Part shown: piece after piece, positions 53,280 through 62,937 of the stretch
Layout of the letters: the number at the start of each line of letters is the position of its first letter
Numbering within the stretch: position 1 is the first letter of the stretch
Position numbers and translations under genes: made by a program
Notes under the pieces: generated by a model
Seen by the model: only the letters and a program-made list of their open reading frames with translations
Told to the model about the DNA's origin: nothing
Database searches by the model: none
From: Acanthosepion lycidas
Taxonomy: Eukaryota; Mollusca; Cephalopoda; Sepiida; Sepiidae
Reading direction: 5' to 3'
DNA: 64,000 bases
NCBI GenBank assembly: GCA_963932145.1
Contig: OZ010578.1
Location: forward strand, 22,230,827 to 22,294,826

Positions 53280-54760
53280 AGATTTATTTTATTATTATTA
53301 TTATTATTATAGATTTTCCTGTGCAGATATTGGCCCACTCTGTCATGCCAGGTTTTATATTCAGTGGGTGCCAATGTCGTGCAACCTGACACAAGATGAT
53401 CAGTCGTTTCTGGTTATTTATCACAGAATCTGAATTTTGGGCTAACACAATATTTTATTATATGTACTTGATAATTCCTAGTTAGCAAGCATTGGTCCTG
53501 TGCAGCAAGGATAAAACCTACAGTTTCAGCTTTCAACCCTGCACTACGTAGTCACTGATAGGTACGGGTTTTGTCTACGTCAGCTTGTTTGGCACGGGCA
53601 GAGTATTGGCCATGAAGCGGTTTATCTTGCCATCGCTTCTGTATCTGGTCGGTTGCATTCGTCTTTACTGTCTTTTTTAAGTATTTTGCAGTTTCAGACG
53701 GTGTATTGTGCTGTACTTGCATCTCTACACCCATTTGGAACTCCATTTTGAATTTGTTGTCTCCTTGTATTACAGAGTAAAGACGCTTACTACTTTCATC
53801 TTCCTTGATGCATACCATCATCCAGTCTTCTGTAGTTTCCAAGTATCTTTGGAGGTCAATTGTTGTATTTTTGTAGTCAACTAGTTGAACTAATCCTCTG
53901 CCTCCTTCTGATCTGGGTACATACAGACAGTCAACATCAGCTTTGGGATGATGCATGTGGTAGCAGGTGAGAAGCTTTCTCGTTTTGGCGTCCATTCGCT
54001 TAATTTCAGCTAAGGTCCAGTTACGGTCATTAAAGCTGTATTGCACCATTGGGAGAGGCAATGTGTTTATGGCTGATATTCTGTTTTTTGAGTTTAGCTC
54101 AGTATATAGTACCAGACGTACACGCCCGTAGTACTCTTTTCTTATTTTTTCCTTCATTTGGTGGTCTTGTATGCCATCTCCTTCGCTAATTCCTAGGTAC
54201 TTATAAACTTCATCATGCTCCAGTTCCCTAATCTTTGTGACAAAATCTAAATCTATTAAGGGTGTTTCTGTAATTCTACCTTTCTTGAATGTTACTTTTC
54301 TCTCCGAAGTCCATACCAATGTCGTCACTGAAGTATTTTACAATATTGAGGAGGCCTTTCAACTCATTGTCGTCTTTGGCAAAGAGTTTGAGATCATCCA
54401 TGTAGAGTAGGTGATTGAATATTTTCTTATTTATTTTGTAACCATAGCTACTGTTGTTCCGTTCATGTGTAAGAGGGATTAAGGATAAACAAAACAGAAG
54501 GGGTGACAGAGAGTCTCCTTGAAAGATTCCACGTCGGATATTCAGACGGTTGGATATGGCAGTGCCCCCGGTGTGACTAAGGTATAGTTTGGTGTTCCAC
54601 ATTCCCACGCTGTGCTTAACGAAATTTAATACCACAGGGAAGACGTTGTACATTTCCAAAGTCTTAAGGATCCAAGAATGTGGAACACTATCAAAGGCTT
54701 TACGATAATCAATCCACGCTGCACTAAGGTTTCTACGTCGTCTCCTGCAATTTTCCAGGA
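53280..54760 (-). pseudogene. R4-type LINE: reverse transcriptase through C-terminal region, copy 2
   Basis: From 54760 downward the frame reads LSAAWIDYRKAFDSVPHSWI (RT motif A), RRGIFQGDSLSPLLFCLSLI (motif B) and FNHLLYMDDLKLFAKDDNEL (catalytic YMDD). After a frameshift near 54300 a long frame (53552-54328) has YKYLGISEGDGIQ, AINTLPLPMVQYSFNDRNWT, KLLTCYHMHHPKADVDCLYV, and PRSEGGRGLVQLVDY. It then extends through EYKTWHDRVGQYLHRK to an (ATT)n tail at 53288-53311. The motif set fits site-specific-derived R4/R2-like LINEs abundant in molluscs. Catalytic motifs are intact, but frameshifts and truncation at about 54760 make it non-functional. Confidence 0.87.
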
Positions 54761-54780
54761 TCATTTTATTTATCAGCAGT

Positions 54781-54782
54781 TG

Positions 54783-54840
<58 letters not shown>

Positions 54841-55420
54841 TCCTTTGCTTTCTGTTGCCTATACACTTTAATCAGATCCCAACCAGAGACCAAATGTCTG
54901 AAATGCCATTTTAGACTGAGCAGTTTTTGGGAAAATAAAAACAAAAAAAAGCACCAAAGATCGCACATTTTACATAGATAAATCCCTTCGTAAGTTGTGA
55001 GGTCTACTTATGAGTATATTTTTTTCTTTTTCTTTAAGGCGCGAGCTACTAGGAATCCATCCAGTGAATATATTGGAATCTTTTCTTGTCAATCCGAAGG
55101 CTCCTACTACAACTGCATCTGTTGATGTCTTCGTGTGCCACATTTTTGAGATTTCGAGTTTCTTGTATTTCCATACTTTTTGAAGATTTTTAAAGATACA
55201 TGAAGTCTGCTTTTTTATGGTCTCTGATCACGATGTCTGGTCAGTAAGCTTTAATTTTTCTGTTTCTCTGTATTGTAAATCCCATAAAATTGTTATAGGT
55301 TCAGGAAAAAAACAAAGAATAAATCATTATGATCATTTTTTATATGGCTTTTCCTGTTTTATATCCTGTAGTGCGGGGTCCAAACAATGGTCCTTAGGTC
55401 CTCTAGGAGAATTATCATAT
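54781..55420 (-). pseudogene. R4-type LINE 3' end with (TAA)n tail, copy 3
   Basis: The (TTA)n array at 54785-54841 is the tail. Above it the minus strand reads LEISKMWHTKTSTDAVVVGA, FGLTRKDSNIFTGWIPSS, and further up GFTIQRNRKIKAY-PDIVIRDHKK. These are the final C-terminal blocks of the same family as copy 2. The tail directly abuts the 5' truncation point of copy 2, as expected if copy 2 inserted into or next to copy 3. Confidence 0.82.
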
Positions 55421-55484
55421 AATGGATAGCACTTTTCTTAGTATATGGGATGTTCCTAGTAGGACGATCTTCTGGGCAACTTGT

Positions 55485-55622
55485 ATGCTGAAGGAGGAGG
55501 AGGAGTTGTTGTTGTTGTTGTTGTTCTTCTTCTTCTTCTTCTTCTTCTTCTTCTTCTTCTTCTTCTTCTTCTTCTTCTTCTTCTTCTTCTTCTTCTTCCA
55601 CCTCCTCAACCACCACCACCAC
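55485..55622. repeat. Compound triplet array, core (TTC)n about 80 bp
   Basis: The order is (GGA)n, (GTT)n, (CTT)n, (CCA)n. The GAA/TTC core runs from about 55525 to 55600. Four long open frames here are poly-E/K/Q/L translations of the array. Confidence 0.95.
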
Positions 55623-55689
55623 AACCACTGACTTCAATTATGACTGAGGCCTTTGCTTTCGATTTTGTACAAATATATTTGGGATGAAT

Positions 55690-58189
55690 CAATCTCTTTT
55701 CCAACAGCTGTGGGTTAAATAAAAAAACTTTACTACGAAAACCACACCAAAACAGTAGCGTCTGGTGGCTGTTAACCTAAACTCCACTAGAATTATACAG
55801 GGTTCATCTGCAACATACAACACACGGTAGCACTCGACAGTGGGAATTATTATTTATTTTTTTAATAGGTGAATTATTATAGTCATTAGGAATTGAATGA
55901 CAAGTCTTAAATATATACGAGCTTCCTCCTCCTCCTCATTATTATTATTATTGTTGTTGTTGTTGTTGCTGTTGCTGTTGCCGCTGCTGTTGTTGTTGTG
56001 GTGCTGGTTGTGGTGGTGGCGGTGCTGTTAGTATAATAAGCCTATTCCATTTCCCCTTCTCGCCTGTAACAATCCATTGCAATTAACTAAAATGATGAAA
56101 AACGTTTAATTGCTATGGATTGTTTAAAGCTTTTATCTATTATTATAGTTATATTCGTGGAATTGTTATACTATTAACGACTAGTGATTTGTTTCCTACG
56201 ACTTATCAACTCTTTGCAGGTTATCTGAAGCCAGGAAATACTTTCTAGATTGCGAATTTCTTTTTGTTTTTCGCTTTGGCGGAAGTATGGAGATAATAAG
56301 GATTTTGTGATGTTAGTGATACAAGTCTTACTAATTAATCCATAGCTGAGAGAAAATGAGGTGGATTCCTACCTTTCCAAGGGAATTTTTCGCGTAAATG
56401 TATATAACGAAGCCACATTGACTCTTAGATTAACAATTCCGAACTATCATGCAATATATCGTCCTCACATCCACGGCTTACAACACCTGGTATTGCCCGA
56501 TGGTTACCAAACGTGCTACTGACCGGGAACGACGTTCTTTAGCTTCGGTGATTCGATGGGAAGCGGTGTTCCAACGTGGCCGTAAAATCAAAAAGGATTT
56601 ACTCTCAACACAACTCCTAAATACTACTTAATGAATAAATATTTCTATTTTTCAATTACAAGTATTGCATATATTTCTGTTTAGCGACGTTGATTTACAT
56701 ACACATATTGTGAACATTATAGATGGAAAATCTCATCAAGACAATAGAAAAAAACAAAAATTATACTTAAAATCGTAAAAAAAAACAGTTGAAAATACAG
56801 GGACTAGCAAAGAGGAGAGAAAGTTTGGAGAATTTAATGTTCATAGGGCATAATGAATGCCAAAGAAACGAAAGGAAATGTCGAGTAACCTAAGCAACAC
56901 GTTTTAATAAAAAGCAGAAGAAAATGAATGGATGCTAAAGGATCAGATATTATTTATAGCAACAAAACATAGGGAGTTTTAGAAAGCTATGGCCACCCAC
57001 GTTTTGAAGTGATTGTGACCCAAGCGAGAAATCATTTTAGTGCTATTATCATAATTCTGACGCAAGTCGTTTTCAAAATCGAACATTGTTTTTTTTTTTT
57101 TTTTATAAGCGTCGCATCATTTCTTTTGAAGCGATCGATATCTTAATTGTTTGTCTCAGGCGTAATCCACTGTTAATGAATGTTTTGCTAAACTGGGAGC
57201 CCTTGAAGAAAAGAACAGACCATTTATTAGATTTTATTATGAGTTCATTAAAAATGCAATTCTGGGTCCTAATGAACTTCGAATGTCGCCTTTGTTTATT
57301 CTTCGAAATTTCCCATTATTATATTGATATGATTAACGTTCTCTCCCATTACCTTCTCTAGAAATATTTTTCCCTGAGCAAGAATATTAACGAGGCAATG
57401 TCAGAATTAGCAAATGTCCGAAAAGAAAAGCGAAAAACTGAAGAACCAAGAAGCACTAATATTCAAGAACTGTGTTTTCCGAATGAGTAATTTTGAATTA
57501 CAAGTGCAGTTGAGGCGCAATGATATTTTTAATGGTACATTTACATTTGGGATTTCTTAGAACCCAAAAATTGGAATAATGTTATATAGTATTTCTAGTA
57601 TTTTCTGTTTCCTTAGAAAGATTATTTCTTATTCAACTTACAACTTAAATAATTTATAATTTTTTAAATCTATTATATTCATCTTACATGCTTTAAAATA
57701 AAAGTCGATAAGTTCGTCAACTTTCTCAAGGCTAAGATTTGGTTAGATCAATGTTTTTCCAATGGCGATGCCAGCGCCTCATTCTGTTGTGTTGAAAAGG
57801 GCGTTGGGAGTTATTATTTCATTTCGGGGTGGTGAACATAATCGCGGGGCATTTATTTATTTATTTTTTAATTTTCATAAATTATTCAATATTGGCTATG
57901 AAATTAAATTTCTGAATGTTATCTAAAGATATGGGAAGCTATCAAACTTATCCCAATTGCATTTCTAAAATCCTATATGGCTGAACGTGGTTTTTAACAC
58001 AGTTACACAGCTTTATACTAAACATGAAAATGCCTTAAAATTACAAAAACAGGAGGTCTATAATAACTTCTGCATGGAACCTAGATTAAGAGCCTTAGCT
58101 AGTAGGTAACAAAATCAACCATCGCATTAAAAACATTGAAATAACCTATCTTTTAAAAGTTGTTTTTAGCATTTAATCATTGGAATCTT
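55690..58189. other. Stretch with no gene; triplet array at 55920-56030
   Basis: 55920-56030 is a second triplet mix (TCC, ATT, GTT, GCT, GGT). The rest is AT-rich. A 91-codon frame at 57086-57361 starts in a poly-T run and has no known domain. Confidence 0.5.
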
Positions 58190-58208
58190 ACTTATTATAA
58201 AACGCAGA

Positions 58209-58272
<64 letters not shown>

Positions 58273-58905
58273 TTTATATATTGGATCAGATTTCCTATAT
58301 TTTTCAAACGATTTCAACAAAACTTCACAGGACTACGTAAAATTACCTTGCGGTGGGTCTAACAACGCCAAAAATTGGAAAAACACAATTGTTTTTTCAC
58401 AAAATCAATTTGAAAACACGATTAAGAGGCATCACGAGAATGAAAGGGGGACAACTCATATCGAGTTATACTTATTATAAAACCTAGGTTGTTTATGTGT
58501 GTGTGTGTTCGTTTATATATAGGATCGGATTTCCTACATTTTTCATCCGATTTCAACAAAACTTCACTTTTTTTTTTGGCAGGTAGTGTTTCTTATTGCC
58601 TTGCACACTTTTTCTTTATTTTTACATTTAGAATGCTTTAAAAATTCGATTTACAAGACAATTGTTTATAATAAAATTCTATTCCATCGGTAGACTCATA
58701 ACGATTGAAAACAATGTTTTTGTTTGAGTTTGGGTTTGAGCAATTCGTAAAAAAAAAAAAAAAAAAAAAAAAAAACTAATTAAGACATGCGTTTCCGTCA
58801 ACCTTAAACAATAATCTTTGTCAATTTTATTTTTCAGTCTTTATGATGGTCGATACTTGATCTATCTCTTACTGTTACATTCCCGGGCAACGCCAGACTC
58901 TACTG
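58190..58905 (+). mobile_element. Non-autonomous Helitron-like sequence, two 5' ends
   Basis: CTTATTATAAAACGCAGATT plus a (TG)n run at 58190-58268, then TTGGATCAGATTTCCTATAT and TTTCAACAAAACTTCAC. The same string recurs at 58470-58568 (CTTATTATAAAACCTAGGTT, (TG)n, AGGATCGGATTTCCTACATT, TTTCAACAAAACTTCAC). A single 3'-like end CCCGGGCAACGCCAGACTCT, then ACTGCCAGT, occurs at 58884-58912. The 3' hairpin matches that at 26984-27013. Confidence 0.6.
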
Positions 58906-59194
58906 CCAGTTTATAATAGAAATGAAAATTATATCAAAATTATTTCCGCATTAATACCTAAGTGTTATCGTGCGATGAAAGATGAATATTAGAAATGTCA
59001 GAGCGGGTGGCGTTGACAAAAAGTTTGTGCACTAAGGGGTCGCTGCTTAGAAAATAGGGCGGATAACACTGCGATTATCTTTAAAAATCGTTTTCATTTA
59101 GTCTTTTTTTTTTTTTTTTTGACATCTTCTAGACTCGTTTTAGCGTCGAAATAAGTCTATCCCTCTATCATTAAAATGTCACAAAAATATCTTG

Positions 59195-59760
59195 AAATAC
59201 TAAAGAGTAAATTTATTCAATAAAATCGCCAGTGTCTTCAATCACGGCCTCCAGACGACTTTGGACGATCTCCTTGGTGAATGAGACCATAATCCTTGCT
59301 TTAAGTTCATTTTTGGTGTTACACGGGTTTTTTTGATCTCTCGTTCAACTGCACCCCACACATAATAATCAAAAGGGAGTTAAGTGGCCAGATGTAAGGG
59401 TAGATATGGTCACAGAAATTATCTGACAGCCATGACCAGGTTCCCCTGCTTGTGTTGCATGGTGTAGAGTCCTGTTGTCAAACATAGGATCTTTCAACAG
59501 CCACCCTCTTGACTCAAGGCCTCGTGTTGATCGTGGGAAGATGAGTGTAGGCACAACGTCGCTGTCACAACAAAATACTCCAAACACCTATGTAATCAAC
59601 ATTAGGCTCATCCAACTCTTTCCGAAACCTCGGCACTGTCCTCGGATAGGCACCCAAATATTCCAAAATGTTCGTATTAGGGATTCCAGCGCGAAAGGAT
59701 GACGTTTGGAAATTTACCGGTCCATCAAATGCGTCTTTATTTCACAAACGGTGCCTAACG
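59195..59760 (-). pseudogene. Tc1/mariner-like transposase, internally deleted
   Basis: From 59760 downward the minus strand reads SFRAGIPNTNILEYLGAYPR, then TVPRFRKELDE (N-terminal helix-turn-helix). It jumps to a VVPTLIFP block and QQDSTPCNTSR, which holds the second catalytic D. It continues WLSDNFCDHIYPYIWPLNS, DYYVWGAVERE (third catalytic D region), NPCNTKNELKARI, and ends QSRLEAVIEDTGDFIE with a stop. The middle HTH/linker, present in the 9943-10200 fragment, is missing here. Frameshifts separate the blocks. Confidence 0.82.
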
Positions 59761-59869
59761 GACCCTAGTATACTGTAAACAAAATCAAAAACAAACAACC
59801 CTCATGGGCGAAAATAAAAATATAAAATGACTACAAATTACCCATTGAACCATCTATCTATGTATCTGT

Positions 59870-59877
59870 TCAAATCC

Positions 59878-59919
<42 letters not shown>

Positions 59920-60237
59920 TTCTCTATCTATCTATCTATCTATCTATTTATCTATCTATCTATGTCTGTTCAAATTTATGTCTGTTCAAATCTATCTATC
60001 TATCTATCTATGTCTGTTCAAATCTATCTTTCTATTTATCTATCTATTTCTCTATCTACCTATCTATTTATCTATCTATCTATCTATGTATGTTCAAATC
60101 TATGTCTGTTTAAATCTATCTATCTATCTATGTCTGTTCAAATCTATCTATCTATTTATCTATCTATCTATGTCTGTTCAAATCTATCTATCTCTGTTCA
60201 AATCAATCTGTGTTCAAATCTATCTATGTCTGTTCAA

Positions 60238-60274
<37 letters not shown>

Positions 60275-60297
60275 ACTATCTATCTATCTATCTAAGA
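59870..60297. repeat. Tetranucleotide (ATCT)n minisatellite with interspersed TGTTCAAA
   Basis: About 430 bp of CTAT/ATCT repeats are broken by the 12-14-bp phrase TATGTCTGTTCAAATC roughly ten times, at irregular spacing. The 165- and 105-codon frames (poly-YLSI) are repeat translations. Confidence 0.95.
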
Positions 60298-60849
60298 TAT
60301 TTGTCGAAAATCTATGATGCCTGACACAGCAATGCTACATCAACATTTTGACAAGAACCACTGCAATTTTAACGAACAGATTAATGTACACATTCTAAAA
60401 ACTATTTCAAAAACGCTTCATGTTCTTAAAATGCTTGAAGATGCTTACATATGCAAATCACTAACGTCTCTCACCCCCGTGAGAATGAACAAAATGTCAG
60501 GAGATTTCCATAATATTTATATTAAACTGTTTGATTAATTGTCCTTACTAACTAATCGACTATTAGAGAATTTCAAGACGCATCAACTTACTCCGGTTTA
60601 ATTTGCATACCATTCATTCTTTCTATTCATTTTCTTGCGTTGATTATCACCACAAAGTATTTTTCAAGACAAACGACATTTTTACAAAGACCTATGTTTT
60701 TACATTTTTATATTTGTGTGCATTTTTAAATATGACTTGCATATTTACACTATTCATATCACTGGATTCAACCATCTCTTTTATTCACTGGGCCATGTGT
60801 TCTTGACGAAGGAGAATAATCTACACCGCTGGGCGAAGTAATGAGTTCG
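60298..60849. other. Stretch with no certain feature
   Basis: A 74-codon frame at 60314-60538 has fairly even composition but no known domain. The rest is AT-rich. Confidence 0.45.
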
Positions 60850-61130
60850 GTTCGAAATTCCAATCACCTGAAGAAGGCCACAGCTGACAACGGCCGAAAT
60901 ATGGTGAATATGGTAACAAAGATGAGTACAACAGTCCGAACAACGTAAATAGTATAAATAGTTACAATACGTCATCTCAGAAATAGACATAGATCCTGAA
61001 GAAGGCCAGAGCGTACAACAGCTGAAAGGTTGTGAATATACCAACGAAGATGAGGACAACAGTAGGATCAATGTAAATAGGGAATATATTTAAAATACCC
61101 CACCTCTGAAATATAGACAGATATTAATTG
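60850..61130 (+). repeat. Penelope-like tail repeats, two tandem copies
   Basis: Copies begin at about 60868 (CACCTGAAGAAGGCCACAGC) and about 60991 (ATCCTGAAGAAGGCCAGAGC). Each continues with GAATATGGTAACAAAGATGA-like, ACAGTCCGAACAACGTAAAT-like, and CATCTCAGAAATAGACA-like blocks. The same unit is at 6.49 and 7.10 kb. Confidence 0.75.
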
Positions 61131-61259
61131 AATATTGTCGAAATATTTTTAATATTGTTAAACACTATATCTACTTTTTTCTTTTCTGTATTCGCAGAAT
61201 TCTTTAAGTGTATTATTATTATTATTATTTTTATTAATTTCGACAAGGATTTTATTCGA

Positions 61260-61850
61260 TTAAATTTAATGTTTTTTTCTCGTAACTTTGCTTAAGCTCC
61301 CTTTATTATTTGTGAGAGTCCTAATTATCATTGTATTAGTTAGACTCCCACCGTTCTATAAAAGTGAACTGTTCACAACTCAATTTAGCTTTCGTTCCGA
61401 AAAGGTGTGTAATGATGGTATATACATGATCAAACAAGCCCCGAATATTACATACCTCTCCAATAGAAAATTGTATACCTGCTGTGTTCACGCAACATCA
61501 ATAACATTTCATCTTCTTATCATTAGAAAGCGCCTTACCAATCTCTGACGCCATTGAATATTTAGTTCGGATACAAAAACATTGTCGGTCAACAAATATG
61601 AAGATCCCAAAATACTGAAACATGTCAAACCTCATCAGGAGTGCGCCAACGAGGAAATGAGAGATTCGCTATCTTTAAACTCTTCCGTGATTATTCTCTA
61701 TATAAAAAGACATGGTCACTGACCCTTTAAGCATTCTAGACCACATCCCAAACAATTCTACTAATAGAAAGCAATGTTTCTGATTTCCCTTAGCGTAAAG
61801 ATGAGAAGGTGTGCGCTATGCTGATGACATAGATATCCATAGCTATGAAG
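61260..61850 (+). pseudogene. LINE-D reverse transcriptase, 5' part (interrupted by SINE)
   Basis: The plus strand reads RLPPFYKSELFTTQFSFRSE, CNDGIYMIKQ, YLSNRKLYTC, then (frameshifted) TSSGVRQRGNERFAIFKLF and EGVRYADDIDIHSYEG at the right end. The order is RT fingers, motif A region, motif B (SGVRQGGNESP-type) and the catalytic YADD. It is a LINE different from A, B and R4. Coding breaks at 61850 where a SINE begins and resumes at 62299. Confidence 0.75.
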
Positions 61851-62298
61851 GCACAGTGGAGTAATGGATAGCGGCTTGGATTGAGGAATTGGAGAGCCGA
61901 GTTTGAATTCCAGTCGAATCCATTACATTCACTTACGTGCTAATACCCTTGGAAAAGCTGTGAATCCTCTTCTTCTCCCTCCAGCTATGGGTAAATAGCA
62001 GGAAAAACTCGGTTTTATAGCCTTGGATGGCAACTGGTCTAGGAGAAGGAAAACTCTGAATTCAAAACCTGCGGAGAGTTGTTTGGGGACCTTGTGTCAC
62101 GTAGTGCACCAGGTCTCTGTAATCGGCCCTTCAAAAAGTGTGAATGGTCCTGCACGAAACCTTCAACACTATAATCAAATTTCATGTGCTATACATGCGG
62201 GTTGGGGACCGCTTGTGAATTACAAATTCCCATGAAACTCCAATATTGGAGCCGGCTCAACCCACCTCGGGTGAATGCCGTAACAAGAACAAGAAGAG
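61851..62298 (+). mobile_element. Complete tRNA-derived SINE, 448 bp, with 12-bp target-site duplication
   Basis: It is flanked by perfect copies of ATAGCTATGAAG (61839-61850 and 62299-62310). The head GCACAGTGGAGTAATGGATA, then GCGGCTTGGATTGAGG, carries an A-box-like TGGAGTAATGG. The B-box-like segment is GAGTTTGAATTCCAGTC. The body includes CACTTACGTGCTAATACCC and TATAGCCTTGGATGGCAACT. The 3' end is AACAAGAACAAGAAGAG. It is the best reference for the partial copies at 3.9, 15.6, 19.3, 32.9, 46.0 and 52.1 kb. Its insertion is younger than the LINE it interrupts. Confidence 0.93.
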
Positions 62299-62420
62299 AT
62301 AGCTATGAAGCAAAAAAACAAGTGTCCCAAGAAATGGAACTGAAAATAAAATCTTTCATAACAGAATCTATGGTCTGGAATTGGAAAGAAACAATGATTG
62401 TACATTTTTTATAATCATTC
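62299..62420 (+). pseudogene. LINE-D, continuation after the SINE
   Basis: Joining across the target duplication keeps a continuous frame, with YADDIDIHSYE followed by AKKQVSQEMELKIKSFI, which fits the usual spacing after the YADD box. It is lost after about 62420. Confidence 0.65.
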
Positions 62421-62535
62421 CACACCAAGAAAGGCAATAAAGTCACTAAGATACAACGGTTAACTGACTGCGAAAGAATAAGAAAAAGAAAAAATTACTA
62501 AGGGGCGAAAACAAAACAAAGAAGAGGAATCAAGA

Positions 62536-62870
62536 AGACAGTAGATAACGATTGACATTGCATTTACATTTAAGAGCAAAGCTGGAAATTAAGAAGATTA
62601 AGATATCCACAGACGAAAAGTGCAAAAAAAAACATTCAAGCAAAGAACTTACGATTACATCTAGTCAATTCAAATATAAAATCATGAGACCTATCTACCA
62701 ATCTAGTACTGTGACGAAATTCATAAATTCTAGATACCATAGAGCAAATTTTATCAGAAAAATTACCACGAAAGTACTTATAGAAAAGGCAGCTATCTTA
62801 CGGCGGTGGGGAAGTAACTAGAACCGCGATAGGTCAGGACCAATAACACCGCAGACTCTTCTTTGGATTT
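62536..62870 (-). pseudogene. LINE-B ORF2 C-terminus, third copy
   Basis: The minus strand reads YKYFRGNFSDKICSMVSRIY, EFRHSTRLVDRSHDFIFEL, then, frameshifted, NFQLCS and CNVNRYLLSS. It matches the 36995-37360 frame block by block (YKYSHGNCSDELLSLVPRLR, EFKHPTSLVSRSHPF, CNVNRHL). Confidence 0.8.
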
Positions 62871-62878
62871 TATCATGA

Positions 62879-62882
<4 letters not shown>

Positions 62883-62936
<54 letters not shown>

Positions 62937-62937
62937 C
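62883..62937. repeat. (TA)n microsatellite
   Basis: A pure TA run. Confidence 0.97.

Noticed and set aside
53552..54968. Active R4-type LINE
   Set aside because: RT motifs are intact, but there is a frameshift near 54300 and the 5' part is missing from about 54760.
55359..55687. Four long frames of poly-E, poly-K, poly-L, poly-F
   Set aside because: These come from a triplet microsatellite in every frame; no unique protein sequence.
59827..60324. 165-codon frame, the longest plus-strand ORF in the 3' third
   Set aside because: It is a repeat translation (YLSI) of the ATCT array.
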